From assembly GCF_000611645.1 (NCBI RefSeq), contig NW_014013284.1, positions 1 through 29,793 on the forward strand: a stretch of 29,793 bases of DNA, written 5' to 3'. A program made the translations under genes and the position numbers. The notes below the pieces were generated by a model. The model saw nothing but the letters and a program-made list of their open reading frames with translations, did not search any database and was not told the DNA's origin. This DNA comes from Monoraphidium neglectum. Its lineage: Eukaryota; Chlorophyta; Chlorophyceae; Sphaeropleales; Selenastraceae. How positions within the stretch are numbered: the first letter of the stretch is position 1; each line of letters starts with the position of its first letter. Of the stretch, positions 1 to 13,170 are shown one piece after another.

Positions 1-351
1 CCGCCGTGCCGCCGGGGCGGGCGCGACCGGCGGGGTAGGGCGTCAGTTGCGAGGTCCCTGGCGCCGCACCGTTGCGGCAAGGGGGGCCGGTGCAGCGTTT
101 TATTGAGGGCAGCAGCCGCGGCCCAGGCGCCCGTGTACTGTCTGCTGTGCAGCCGTCAAAGGGCCCGGGGCTAGGTCAACCTGTCTGTGGCCTTGCTGCA
201 GGCAGGGGCTGCACCCGTCAGCACGCCTTTTTCCACACATAGCTTTGAAACTATAAGCAATCTGGCAAACGGCATTTGCCCTCGCGCCCCACCTATTGCA
301 AGCGCCTGAACACGCGCCCCACCCCTCCGGCCCGCTCCGCCCCGCTCGCAG
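1..351 (+). other. Intron tail upstream of the first visible translocator exon
   Basis: No reading frame here resembles the translocator family. The stretch ends in a C-rich tract followed by a CGCTCGCAG acceptor at 350-351, after which the translocator frame begins in mid-codon. It is therefore read as the 3' part of an intron whose upstream exon lies left of the window. Nothing else is recognised in it. Confidence 0.5.
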
Positions 352-1995
352 TCTTCGTCGAGGTCCCCCACATGCGCGCCGCCCCCGCCCTCCGCTTCAA
401 CGCCGCCGTCCTGCTCTCAAATGCCGTCGCGGCCTTCGCCCTGAACCTGGCTGTCTTCCTGCTGATCGGCAAGACGAGCGCGCTCACCATGAACATCGCG
501 GGCGTCATCAAGGACTGGGCGCTCATCTTCTTCAGCTGGGCGCTGTTCCACGCGCCGGTCACCACGCTCAACCTCGTCGGTTACGTCTTCTGCTGCTCGT
601 GAGCGTTCGCGCGGCTGAGGGAGCTGCTTGTCAGGCTGTTGCGTAGGGTCATAGGGGAGCTGCATGTGGACATTGTTTAGGGTTTTTGGCGGGGGGTGCT
701 GAGCTGCTTTGTGAGGGGGCGGGGCGGACAGGGAAAATGGGTTGTTGATGGGCGGCTGGCGTTTTTCGGGTGGGACGCGCTTCTCGGGAGCCTTTGATGG
801 GCTCTGTTGGGTGCTTGCGGCCTCTCCGTTGGCCTCTCGGGCACCCAGGGGTTCTGGGAGCCAGGGAGTTCAAGTTGTGGGGTGCATGATTATGTCGAGG
901 AGTACAGGGCCTTCTGGGGTGTCTGGCCAAGGGTAGGCCTCGGACAGACCTTGGACCGCGGCCTTCATTTGGCGGCAGAGCCTGCCCAACTCTGGCGTCG
1001 CGGGGTGCGGAGTTTGGGGGTTGGGGGCCGGGGGCGGCACTGCAGGGGCTTGCGACGGCGGCTGACGGCTGCATGAGTGTGCCCTTTCCCACGCCTTGCA
1101 ACACTACTGACCCCGTATAACATTGCATACCCATATGTGACCCACCTTTCCTCAGGGGTGTGGTTTGGTACAACCACCTGAAGCTGAGAGAAATAAAGCA
1201 GCGCGTTGCCAAGCAGCACTCGGGCGGCGGCGGCGGCGTCCTGCCGACGACGGCGGGCGCGGCGGGCGGCGCGGCGGCGCGCGGCAAGGCGCGCGGCAGC
1301 AGCGACGACGAGGAGCGGCAGCCGCTGGTCGACGTTGTCGTCACTCACAGGTGGGTGGTGGTGTCCGGGTCCTGGATTAGCGTATAGAAACAAATTACTA
1401 CGCTGGGTTGTTGGCGATTATTGTGCTCATGACGTTCTCGGCAGCCATGAAGACTGCGTGGGCTTTCCTCTGGCTCGGCTGGTTCTGCAGCTCTTGGGTC
1501 CCCCGCAGGCCCTGCCCGTTCTTTGCCGTGCAACAGCAGTGTGGTGCAGCCAGGTTTTTGTTCCGCTTGCTTGGCCCATGCAACAGCTTTTGCGCAACCG
1601 GGGTTTTGCTCTGCGTGCTAAACCCTGGACCCTGCAGGAGCAAGGGCGAGATCCTGTCGGAGATCCGGCGGCTGCAGGAGGAGATGGAGCAGATTGACCA
1701 GCGCGTCATGGGGGCAAGCAGCAACCGCCTAGGGCTGGCCAACCTCGGAGCCTCCGAATCGGGCCTCGGCGGCGGCGGCGGTGCGGAGCCGGGCAGCGCG
1801 CCGGCGGTTGGCTTGGCGGCGAGCAGCAGCGGCAACAACAGCAGCAGCAGCAGTGCACTCAATGGGCTGTGGGCGTCGGCCGGGGAGCTGAAGAGCCGCG
1901 GGGCGGCGCAGGCGGCCGGGGCGGTGGACGGCGGCAGCGGGTTGAGAGTGGTGGTGCCGCCAGTGTCGCTAGACGTCTCGAGCAAGGACGCTTGA
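352..1995 (+). CDS. Sugar-phosphate/phosphate translocator, TPT family (3' exons; partial at left edge)
   Basis: Exons 352-598, 1156-1350 and 1638-1995 join in phase (splits TC|G and AG|G) and give about 265 C-terminal residues. The first exon carries the plant TPT/DUF250 signature: LNLAVFLLIGKTSALTMNIA followed by GVIKDW, then a membrane segment (LIFFSWALF). Across the first junction it runs into NLVGYVFCCSGVVWYNHLKL, the last membrane span. This pattern is typical of the Arabidopsis At3g17430/At3g14410-like group, drug/metabolite-superfamily antiporters of Golgi or plastid membranes; the substrate cannot be told from sequence. The tail is hydrophilic: a Gly/Ala run, an acidic SDDEERQPLVD segment, a short helical SEIRRLQEEMEQIDQRV stretch, then Ser-, Gly- and Ala-rich sequence to TGA at 1993-1995. 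The N-terminal membrane spans lie outside the window. The last exon matters for the neighbourhood because its end is copied at least twice downstream. Confidence 0.85.
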
Positions 1996-2882
1996 CCGGA
2001 TTGCTGAAGGCGCACCTTTCCCGGCCGCATCTGCGGCTGCATTGCTGCTCTTTTGAGAGTGTACGTGTTGTGGGCCCCTGTGTCCTCGTGTTTTTGCTCA
2101 ACTTCGTGCAATCGGTAGTATTCTATTACAGGTCAGACACACAGTGTTATTTGGCATTGTGCCTTGAGCTCCCCCAAATAAAGGGTGCAGTACGCAGCTG
2201 CCCTGGACACGTGCCAACCCCCCTTCCGCCACTAACGAAACCAATTTCGGGCCCAGTCCCATTTTTTGCCACTCATTATGACTATGCTGGCCGGTGCCAA
2301 GCAAGATGCATTCCTTTACAGCGGAGGCACGGCTCTCTGTAACTGCACAGGTGCACTCTTGGATGTCAGAAAGTGGGGGCATTTTATGGCAGTGCCCCGG
2401 GGCAAAAAAGGGTGCAGCTAAGCCACATTCGTCAGGACGCGAGCCCCGGACTAGTCGGGCACCACACCATCAGAAGCCAACACCAACAACGCACCACCAA
2501 CGATGTGGCCGACTATGGTGAGCCCTGAAGTAAACGTGGCAAATTGCTGGCGCAAGCCGCTTTGAAGCTGCACTGCTCCCTCGCCGCAGCACCTTGCCTG
2601 CAAGACTAGGCACTGGAAGCACATCCTCTTGTGGTTTAGCGCAGGTGAGGACCCTTGCTGACTGGCGACTCACAACGCCATATAACCGCTGTGATGGAAC
2701 AGCTTATGCTGAATTTGGCCATCATACAATACTACACTGGAGCATAACAACCGCGTCGGATGAAACAAAGTGCCCGCCAAGCATGCAGCGTGCATGCAAG
2801 TACCGTGCCCGCCAAGCTGCACATGGCACGCGTTGCAGCAGGTGCTGCTTTCGCCCCTCCACGCGGGCAACATCCGCGACGG
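1996..2882. other. Convergent intergenic region between the translocator and array gene 1
   Basis: This 887-base stretch holds the 3' ends of two converging genes. Its left part (to about 2,350) is the translocator 3' UTR, of which diverged copies lie at about 6,080-6,430 and 9,460-9,800. The right part is the 3' flank of array gene 1. TTACA at 2316-2320 (TGTAA on the minus strand) could serve as a distant poly(A) signal for gene 1. No coding sequence is supported. Confidence 0.5.
2338..2342 (+). terminator. Candidate poly(A) signal TGTAA of the translocator gene
   Basis: TGTAA, the usual green-algal polyadenylation signal, lies 343 bases after the stop codon. It is a short motif, so it could be chance. 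The equivalent place in the pseudogene copy at 9795-9801 reads CCGTAA, and the copy near 6417 has lost it. Confidence 0.4.
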
Positions 2883-5432
<2,550 letters not shown>

Positions 5433-5810
5433 AGCTGTGTCTTTTGTATAATGCCGCTCGTGAAGACCGCAAAAAGTGCTGCCTCGGCCCCAGCGTGAGA
5501 TCAGACGCTGAGATCGATCGTGTGTGGGTCTGCGGCAAGATTGTCACGCCAGTGCGTCGAAAGTTCGCAGAAAAATACGATTTTGTGATACACCCTGCAT
5601 TTGCGAGGGAAGGAGCATCACAATCCCAAAATCAGGTCAACGAATGGTTGGCAGTCCGCAATTGTGCGTGGTGCATCAGCATGCTGGCTGGTAGGTGCTT
5701 GCGACAAACCAGGTGCTGGTGATGGTGGATGTCATATGATCTATCTAAACATGTGCCCTTGACAAATGGGCCTCAATGTCAGCAGCGCGATGAAAGCAGG
5801 TGACGCGCAG
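5433..5810 (-). promoter_or_regulatory. Conserved 5' flank of array gene 1, with TATA-like element
   Basis: Read on the minus strand, CATTATACAA ends about 15 bases before the ATG and TTTTTGCGGTC lies further upstream. Both are kept at the same places in front of gene 3 (about 13,171-13,230), and in altered form in front of gene 2. A GATCGATCGTGTG block near 5,513-5,525 is shared with unit 2. Conservation may simply reflect recent duplication. If the TATA-like sequence works as a TATA box, the 5' leader is very short. Confidence 0.4.
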
Positions 5811-6640
5811 TGCTGCCTGCGCCGTGCTCGGCAGCAGCAGCAGCGGCGGCGGCGGCGGCGGAAGCGGCGCTGCTCTCAATGGGCTATCATCCCGCGTCAA
5901 CGTGTTTGGGGTAAGGGACAGCAGGTAAGGTAGGTGCTAGGCGGGCGCGGGCGGCCAGCAGTGGCTGTGTGCGTCGGCGGGCGGGCTGAAGAGCCGCGGG
6001 GCGGCGCAGGCGGCTGTGGCGGTGGATGGTGGGTACGGCTTGAGGGGTTGTGGTGCCGCCGGAGTGGTCACACGTCTCGAGCAAGAATGCTTGAGGAGAG
6101 TATGCCGCAGGCGCTCCTTCCCAGCCACACCTGCGGCTGCATTGCTGCCCTCTTGACAGTGTCCGCGCGTTGTTGCTCACCCTTTGTGCAAGTGGTGCTA
6201 TCACCACACAGGTCAGACACTCAGTGTCGTTCGGCATTGTGCCTTGGGCTCTCCCAAATAAAGGGTGCAGTACGCAGCTGCCCTGGACACATGCCAAACC
6301 CCTTCTGCCTCCAAGGGAACCAATTCCCGCCCCAACCCTACCTTTTGCAACTCACCATGACTGTGCTGGCTGGTGCCAAGAAAGATGCATTCCGTAATGG
6401 CAGAGGCAAGGCTCTCTGGAACCACACGTGTCTGGATGTGACAGCTTGGAGCAGCTTCAAGGCAGTGCCCTAAGGCGGATCAAGATGCAGCCGACACAGA
6501 CCCAAAACTGCCCTGAACTTGTGGGATACCGAAGCCAACGACGCAAGCAACCAGCAACGCACCACAACAAATGCGGCTGTGATGCTCACCAGAGTCACGT
6601 AACAAGTCTATGCGGACCGCCTTGAAACGGCCCCGCTCGG
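5811..6640 (+). pseudogene. Truncated copy of the translocator 3' end (unit 2)
   Basis: From about 5,876 the sequence follows the end of the translocator's last exon: CTCAATGGGCT, then GCTGAAGAGCCGCGGGGCGG at about 5,985, then ACGTCTCGAGCAAGAATGCTTGA matching the original's end of coding. It continues through the 3' UTR to about 6,430 and beyond. An extra stretch of roughly 90 bases after CTCAATGGGCT is absent from the original. No membrane-span exons are present, so it cannot make a transporter. It is a by-product of the tandem duplication. Confidence 0.7.
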
Positions 6641-6946
6641 CCAACCCAGCGCCTCAGAAACAAGCTATCTGTGCCTTGACGCATGCATGATGACCCTTAC
6701 TGACTGTCAATGAGTCAAACCACAACATCCTGTACAGGCTGGATGGAAAAATTTTTCAAAAACATACAACAAGATCAAACCAGACAGGGCAAAAGCGGCA
6801 CGGATTGACACAGGCGGTTAAACATGCACAGGAGCGAGCGCCGCGCCCGTTGAGCTGCCTAGCCATATGTGCTGCCCGACTCGCAACATTGGCGGGGACA
6901 CGAAAAGCGAGGCGGCAGGCAATGCTGTCGTGCCCCCCCTTGGGCA
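6641..6946. other. 3' flank of array gene 2, no gene seen
   Basis: About 300 bases between the translocator-derived fragment and the end of array gene 2. It is less GC-rich than its surroundings and includes an A/T-rich patch near 6,745-6,775. No coding frame, RNA gene or clear poly(A) motif was recognised. Confidence 0.4.
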
Positions 6947-8747
6947 TCACCCGCTGCCGCCGCACCCGTCTGGGCCGAGACGCGCAGCCACGCCCTCCAT
7001 CCAGGCCCTCACCAGGGCCGCGTCCCCCGCCCCGCACGCGCGCCGCAGCCGCCTGTAGTCAAAGGCCAGGAAGCGCAGGCAGCTTGCAGGCGCCGCCGTC
7101 GCCGCCTCGACCGCGGCCAACACGGCAAACAGTTCGCCGGCCGGAAGGCCTAGCGCATCTGCGGCCCTCTCCACCTCCCCAGCCACCTGCGCCGCCGCGA
7201 CCGCTGCACCCGCCGCAGCGCCGGCGGCGCCGCCCAGGACATCGGGAGCTGCAATGTCGGGCAGGCCGAGGGCGGCCAGGGCGGCGGCAGCCGAGGCGCG
7301 TGGGCCCACGGTGGCGGTTGTGGCTCCGCCGCCCGAGGCAGCGGCGCCAGGGACGGCGGCAACCGCTGCCGCTGCTGCTTCGGTCTCCGCGCCGTCGGCC
7401 ACGGTGGCGGCAGGCGCCTGCTGGGGGCGAGCAGCCGGGCCGCTGGTGGGTTTGGGCCAACAGTCATCCCCCTTAGGGCGGTTGAGGTCACACGGCAGAT
7501 GGGTCGATGGAGCGACACGCAATCACCGGGGTCTGTGACCTTCGGGCCCTTGCGAGGCAATCCGGCACACAGCGCGTTGGTCAATGCGCGGAGCAGGTGC
7601 AGGCGAGCGAGAGGCGAGCGCTCCGCCGCGGCGCGCGCCTGCGTGTGCGCCTCTGTAGCGTCCTCGACGCACTGCTCGACAGCGGCAGCGATGACGGTGG
7701 CCGCCGTCTCGATCCCACTAAACAACTGCTCTTGAGGAACACGATTGCGGACGTGTGTGAAGCCGAATCGCAGCCTGCGGCCCTGTCGGGTCTGGTGAAT
7801 AGCCACGCGGCAGTGTTGCAGCATGGTCTCCACATGGGGGTGCTGCGTAGGGTCCTGGAGCTTCGCGAGGACGGCTGTCTTGAGCTCGACCATCTGCTCA
7901 GAGCACCACAAATCGAAAACAGGAGAGTGGGTGAGGGTAGGGGGTCGGCGCAACTGGCCCCGCTGCAGAGCTCATGAATTCCTGGCGCGCAGCCCCACCA
8001 ATGGTGCACCCAGCTGCAACGCGTAGGCATGGCTGGAGTTCTTGAGCTGTCTCGGACGCTCTGATGGTCTGTCACGTGCAGCCCCGTGCTCAATGAGGGC
8101 GCACGGTGCACCAGTCCGCAGCACGTGCGGCACCCACCTTTGCGGCCATTTTCTCTTGCGTTTCGCTGTCTGCAGTGGCATCTGCACGTGGACGGCCTGC
8201 AAACGGTGCGAGGTGCGCAGGGTGCAGGTCACGGCGCGGGCATCGCATCAACGGCAAGTGCTGCGCCGCGTGCACGACAGCTACAGCACACTGCCCTGGC
8301 GAGCTAGTGCGGCCACCACGCCACAAACGTGTGCATATCCATAACCAACTCCTCGCTGATTGGGCGTTCACCACCGGCCTTGCGCGCAGGGCCGGGCGTG
8401 TCGTGGCTGGTCCCTTTGCTGCCGCCGTCTTCCTCACGCCCGCTGGGCGTGCCGGGCCGTGCCTCGGCCGCGGCGCAGCGGCTGACCCGGGCGCCGGCCG
8501 CCTGTGCCGCCTCACGCCGCGGGCCTGCCACTAGCGGCAACGGGGCCGGGGTGGCGGCGGCTTCTGAACAGCGCTGCAGGGGGCGCTGAAAGGTGGCCTG
8601 CTCCTGGGTGGCTGCGTCGCTGTCGCACAGACTGGGCTGAGCCTCGAGCTGCACCCGCTTGCTGACCTGCGCCTCATCCGATGCGCCGCTACAATCGGCA
8701 CGCTGCTGCTGTACCTGTGCTGGATCTAAGCTGCGTTTGATGCGCAT
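6947..8747 (-). pseudogene. Array gene 2: truncated or chimeric family member
   Basis: The 5' end (ATG at 8747, MRIKRSLDPAQVQQQRADCS) matches exon 1 of genes 1 and 3 up to REEDGGSKGTSH near 8,402. The 3' end, from about 7,440 down to the stop at 6947, matches their C-terminal domain closely ([42 protein letters not shown]). Everything between is missing: the end of exon 1, both B3-like domains and the poly-Q tract. In its place lies an unrelated block of about 960 bases. The C-terminal frame is open and conserved, so the locus may still be expressed as a chimera, but I could not build a full splice model without doubtful donors. Calling it a pseudogene is therefore provisional. Confidence 0.6.
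7441..8402 (-). other. Foreign coding block inside array gene 2
   Basis: This block has no counterpart in the other units. Two putative exons on the minus strand fit together in phase 0. One ends at 8138 with the residues ADSETQEKMAAK and a GTGGGT donor. The next starts at 7893 after a CTGAGCAG acceptor and reads MVELKTAVLAKLQDPTQHP, continuing through CRVAIHQTRQGRRLRFGF and an Ala/Glu-rich helical stretch to about LCAGLPRKGPK near 7,540. The sequence looks protein-like (charged amphipathic helices, low repeat content), but I recognise no family. It may be a captured piece of another gene. Confidence 0.5.
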
Positions 8748-9120
8748 AGCTGCCTATGTTATATGTTCCAGCTCTTGTGGACCGCAAAAAGTACTGCCTC
8801 GGTGTCAGCGTGAGATCAGATGCCGAGATCGATCGTGTGGGTCTACGGCAGGATTGTGATGCCGGTGCGTCGAAAGCTCGCAGAAATAAAATATAGCATG
8901 ATACACCCCGCATTAATGAGGACGGAGCATCACAATACCAACATTTGGTCGCCGCAGTGTTGGCCATCCGCTCCTGTGCGTGGTGCGTCAGCATGCTGGC
9001 TGGCAGGTGCTTGCGACAAACCAGGTGCTGGTGATGGTGGATGCCACATGATCTATCTAAACATGTGCCCTTGACAAATGGGCCTCAATGTCAGCAGCGC
9101 GATGAAAGCAGGTGACGCGC
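8748..9120 (-). promoter_or_regulatory. Conserved 5' flank of array gene 2
   Basis: Matches the 5' flanks of genes 1 and 3 along its whole length, including the TTTTTGCGGTC block and GATCGATCGTGTG near 8,828. The TATA-like element reads ACATATAACATA here. The far end (about 9,000-9,120) is almost identical to 5,690-5,820 of unit 1. Promoter activity is inferred only from position and conservation. Confidence 0.35.
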
Positions 9121-9152
9121 AGTGCTGCCTGCGCCGTGCTCAGCAGCAGCAG

Positions 9153-9190
<38 letters not shown>

Positions 9191-10085
9191 GCGGCAGCAG
9201 CAGCAGCAGCAGCGGCGGCGGCGGACGCGGCTGCGGACGAGGCGCTCAATGGGCTATCATCTCGCGTCAACGTGTTTGGGGAAAGGGGACAGCAGGTAGG
9301 GTAGGTGCTAGGCGGGCGCGGGCAGCCGGCAGCGGCTGTGTGCGTCGGCGGGCGAGCTGAAGAGCCGCGGGGCGGCGCAGGCCGCTGCGGCCGTGGACGG
9401 CTGCGGCGGCTCAACCGCTGGTAGCGCCGCTGGTGTCGGCAGACATTCTGAGCAAGGGCGCGTGAGCGGAGCTTGCCTGAGGCTGGCCTTCCCGCGTCAG
9501 CAGCTGCATTGCTGCTCTCTTGAGTGCACATGTGGGCCCCTGTGCCCGTGTTTTTGCTCACGAGCGTCGAATTGGAGTTCTAATCATAGTCAGACACTCA
9601 GTGGTTCTTGCACTGTGCCTTCAGCTGCCCCAAATCAAGTGGCGCAGCAAGCAGCTGGACTGGGCACGTGCCATCGCCCTTCCGCCACAATGCGAACCAA
9701 CTTCGACCCCGACACCATTTTCCGCCACTCATCATTACTATGCTGCTGACTGGTGCCAAGCAAGATACGTTTCATAATGACGGGGGCATGGCTCTCCGTA
9801 ACCACACATGTTTGGATGAAAGAGCATGGAGCAGCTTCAAGGCAGTGCCCTTGGGCAAGTTGGGCTGCAACCAAGCCAGACCCAAAAGTGCCCTGGACTT
9901 GTGGCTTACCACACCAACAGAAGCCAACAATGCAGACAGCCATCAACGCAACACCAACACCGTGGCTATGATGCGCACCAAACTGAATGTGATAAGTGGT
10001 TGCAGGCTCCATTGAAACGGCCCTGCTCGGTCAGCCCCAGCGCTCTGCCTCAGAGACTAGGGCTTGAGAGCACAGTCCTGCACGT
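9121..10085 (+). pseudogene. Truncated copy of the translocator 3' end (unit 3)
   Basis: Begins with a CAG/CGG-rich stretch and CTCAATGGGCT, carries the same extra insertion as the unit 2 copy, then GCTGAAGAGCCGCGGGGCGG at about 9,356. The end-of-coding region is more diverged (GAGCAAGGGCGCGTGA near 9,450). The 3' UTR can be followed (GTGGGCCCCTGTG, GTCAGACACTCAGTG) to about 9,800. It shares the insertion with the unit 2 copy, so those two descend from one altered copy, not each directly from the intact gene. Confidence 0.65.
9141..9227 (+). repeat. Compound CAG/CGG microsatellite
   Basis: Runs of CAG with CAC and CGG interruptions, at the same place as the Ser-codon (AGC) run at about 1,826-1,857 of the intact translocator exon. 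Shorter versions occur at about 5,832-5,868, 13,575-13,600 and 18,077-18,100. Confidence 0.9.
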
Positions 10086-10352
10086 GTAAGCGTAAAGGTG
10101 CCTTCACCTTGCAGAGTGCCAAGTAACAACACCTTGGAAAGGCTGGGGAGGGAGAGCTGATGGTGGAGGTGGGCATGATGAGGTGAAATGACAAAGCAAA
10201 AAAACCATCATTGGAAGAGCCCGCTCAGCATGCAGAGCTGCGAGCGCCGCGTCAAGCTGCCAAATCTAAACACGCCGGCAGAGAGACGACAGTGGCAGGG
10301 ACGCAGCATGAATGGCAGCAGGCGATGTTGTTGTGCCAGCCCCGAGGGGGCG

Positions 10353-11165
10353 TCACCCGCGGCCGCCAGTTCCGTCCGGGCTGTACCGTGCAGCCATGCC
10401 CTCCATCCAGGTCTTAACGAGGCCCGCGTCCCCCGCACGGCACGCGCGCCGCAGCCGCCGGTAGTCAAAGGCCAAGAAGCGCAGGCAGCTTGCAGGCGCC
10501 GCCGTCGCCGCCTCGACCGCGGTCAACACGGCAAACAGCTCGCCGGCCGGCAGCCTGAGCGCGTCTGCGGCCCTCTCAACCTCCTCAGCCACCTGCGAAG
10601 CCGCGACCGCCGCCCCTACCGCAGCAGCAGCGTCGCTGCCTGTCATTTCGGGCACTGCAATGTCCGGCAGGCCGAGAGTGGCCAGGGCGGTGGTCACCGA
10701 GGCGGCTGGGCTAACGGTGGCAACCCCACCGCCCAAGGCGGCGGCACCAGGGGCGGCGGCCGCTGCTGCTGCTTTGGTCTCCAAACCATTGACCTCGGAG
10801 GCGGCGGGCGCCTGCTCCTGACCAGCAGGCGGCGCCCTTACTGCGGGAGACAGATGCCACTGGACGGGCCCGGAGGCCTGCGTGGGCGGGCTGATTGCGG
10901 CGCGCCTCTTCGCGCCTCTGGTGGCAGCGTTTGCTGCACACGTGCGCGGTCCCTTGCGCGGGCCGACCTGCTCGTCGGCAACGATGCGACGGGCATCCTG
11001 TGGGGATAGCAGACCGCCCTCGGACTCCTGCTGCTGATGATGGCCCTGCTGTTGCTCTTGCTGATACTGCTGTTGCTGCTGCTGATACTGCTGTTGCTGC
11101 GGCTGCGGCGGCGGCAGCGGCAGCAGCTGCGGGTGCGGCTGCTGCTGCTGCGGCTCCTGCTGCTC

Positions 11166-11223
<58 letters not shown>

Positions 11224-11228
11224 GGCTC

Positions 11229-11273
<45 letters not shown>

Positions 11274-13170
11274 AACCACCACGCCTTGGCTGCCGCCACG
11301 CTCACCTTCAACCGCTGCAACACCCGTGGCTGTGGGTGCGCCGGCGTGCACCTCGATGGCAGCAGGCCCCGCCAGCCGGAAACGGGTGATGATGGTGCCG
11401 GGTGCCAATGGCAATGTTGCCCCCAGCGTGTAAAGTCTGAACGCAAAGGGATACCCAGTCTTTTTGCAAGCGCGGGTAATTTGGCCCTGCAGCGGCGCCC
11501 CACGCGGCTGACCGCCCACCACTGCCTGCACATTCACGACCACCGGGAAGGAGGCGCTTGGCCACCAAGCTGCCACCATTGCAGGGGCCAGAGAAAGCCG
11601 TCGCTGAGTCTTCTTCATTGGGCTTGAAGTGAAACGGGCAAACTGGTGTGGGGGAATTCAGCAGACATGTTTGAGCTTGCGAAAGCTGGTGGCGTGCTGC
11701 AAACGTACATTCAAAACAACAAAGGATTTTGTCGATTGGCAATGCGATGACCACCATCCAGAATCTCGCTCTCCCTCTCTCTCTCTCACACAAACACACA
11801 CGCACACGCACACACACGCACACACGCACGCACACACACGCACACACGCACGCACGCACACACATACGCACACACACACACGCACACGCACACACACTCA
11901 CACACACAAACACACGCACGCACGCACGCACACTCACACACACACACACACACACACGCACGCACGCATACACGCACACGCACACACACACACACACATG
12001 CACACATGCACACGCGCGTATGAAGACCGCTGACAAGGGCCACTGAGTCCCTCACCACTGGCCAGGCGTTTGGCTCAAGATCTTCCGGCTCCAACGGGCG
12101 GAGCACACCCCTGCGGGCCGCTCCCTTGGCGTCCCGTCGCCCTGTCAGGCTGGATACTACCAGGTCAATTGCAGCAGGCCCTGCTGCGCGCCGAAACGCG
12201 CCAACGCGGCAGCCGTCCAGCTCGTGAATGCAAGGCCAGCCTTGGCTGATGAAGAGTGACTTGGTGATGCGGGTGTCGAAGCGCGGCCCCCAGGGGTGGC
12301 CGTCCACCTCCAGCTGCAGGCTGATGTCCAGGGGCAGGGGCGCGCTGGGGAACCAGGCGGCCAGCAGCGCCTTGGGGACACTCACTTGTGCCGTATGGCC
12401 ACCTCTGTTATGCGCTTCCGGCGGCTCCACCACAAGTGCCTGGAACTGCAATGATACGTTGGAAGAGGTATATTCACGTCTAATAAGATGGATGCTGTGA
12501 GCAAACAAGGTTTTGAGACAGCTTCAGGCTGCATGAGCACCGAGGAGGCCCACCAGGAATCCATATGGTTGAAGGCGCCCCTCACCGTTTGCCAAAGGGC
12601 TCCCTCCTGCCCGACAGTGCTGTCGCCATCCCGTGGCGATGCTGCTGCTGCTGCTGCGGCTGCTGCTGATGCTGCTGCTGCTGCTACTGCTACTGCACGC
12701 CTCCGCTCCCGCGGCTCCGGCGAGGCGCCGCCCTCGTCCTCCTCTTTGTCCTCCACCTCGCTAAGCCCTCTCGCGTCAGGGTCAGAGCCGCTGCTGCCGT
12801 CATTACCTCCGTCGCTGCCTTCGCTGCCGTGGCTGGTCGCCGCGCTGCTGCCGTCGTCCTCACGCCCGCCGGGCGTGCGATGCCGCGCCTCAGCCGCGGC
12901 GCAGCGGCTGATGCGGGCGCCGGCCGCCTGTGCTGCCGCACGACGCGGGCGCGCGGGTAGCGGCAGTGGGGCCGGGGTGGCGCCGGCGTTCAAACAGTGC
13001 TGCAGGGGGCGCTGAGAGGTGGCCTGCTCCTGGGTGGCTGCGTCGTTGTCGCTCAGACTGGGGTGAGCCTCGAGCCGCATCCGCTTGCGGACCTGCGCCT
13101 CATCCCACATGCCGCTGTGATCGGCACGCTGCTGTACAGTTGCTGGGTCCAAGCTGCGTTTGCTGCGCAT
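10353..13170 (-). CDS. Array gene 3: protein with two B3-like domains and poly-Q, about 754 aa
   Basis: Exons (minus) 13170-12586, 12445-12056 and 11642-10353, all phase 0 (195, 130 and 429 residues). The ATG at 13170 is chosen because [14 protein letters not shown] aligns with the starts of genes 1 and 2; an open frame extends 40 codons further upstream. Exon 1 is a disordered acidic/basic region with an Ala run. Exon 2 has the first B3-like domain ([55 protein letters not shown]). Exon 3 opens [11 protein letters not shown], the same F-x-R-F-T-x-S-P start that the first domain has in genes 4 and 5, and continues [36 protein letters not shown]. Poly-Q starts near residue 449, at the same offset into exon 3 as in gene 1, but is broken by E, P and H. 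The C-terminal helical domain is conserved ([16 protein letters not shown]). Probable nuclear regulator by inference. Intron 2 is swollen by a dinucleotide repeat. Confidence 0.75.
11031..11273 (+). repeat. Interrupted CTG tract coding for poly-Q in array gene 3
   Basis: CTG triplets with CTC, TTG, CGG and ATA interruptions. The longest pure runs are (CTG)14 at 11181-11222 and (CTG)10 at 11244-11273. It is much less homogeneous than the 45-triplet tract of gene 1. Confidence 0.9.
11770..12016 (+). repeat. (CT)n(CA/CGCA)n microsatellite in intron 2 of array gene 3
   Basis: A short CT run followed by about 230 bases of alternating CA with frequent CG. On the transcribed (minus) strand it reads TG/CG. 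It sits wholly inside intron 2 (11643-12055). That intron is 413 bases, against about 150-167 in genes 1, 4 and 5. Confidence 0.95.

Noticed and set aside
9141..9227. CRISPR-like or satellite array made of CAG repeats
   Set aside because: There are no spacers, and the repeats are microsatellites in a eukaryotic coding-derived context.
11770..12033. His/Thr-repeat proteins coded by the CA repeats (also 28,846-29,612)
   Set aside because: Simple dinucleotide repeats inside introns are open in several frames by composition alone.
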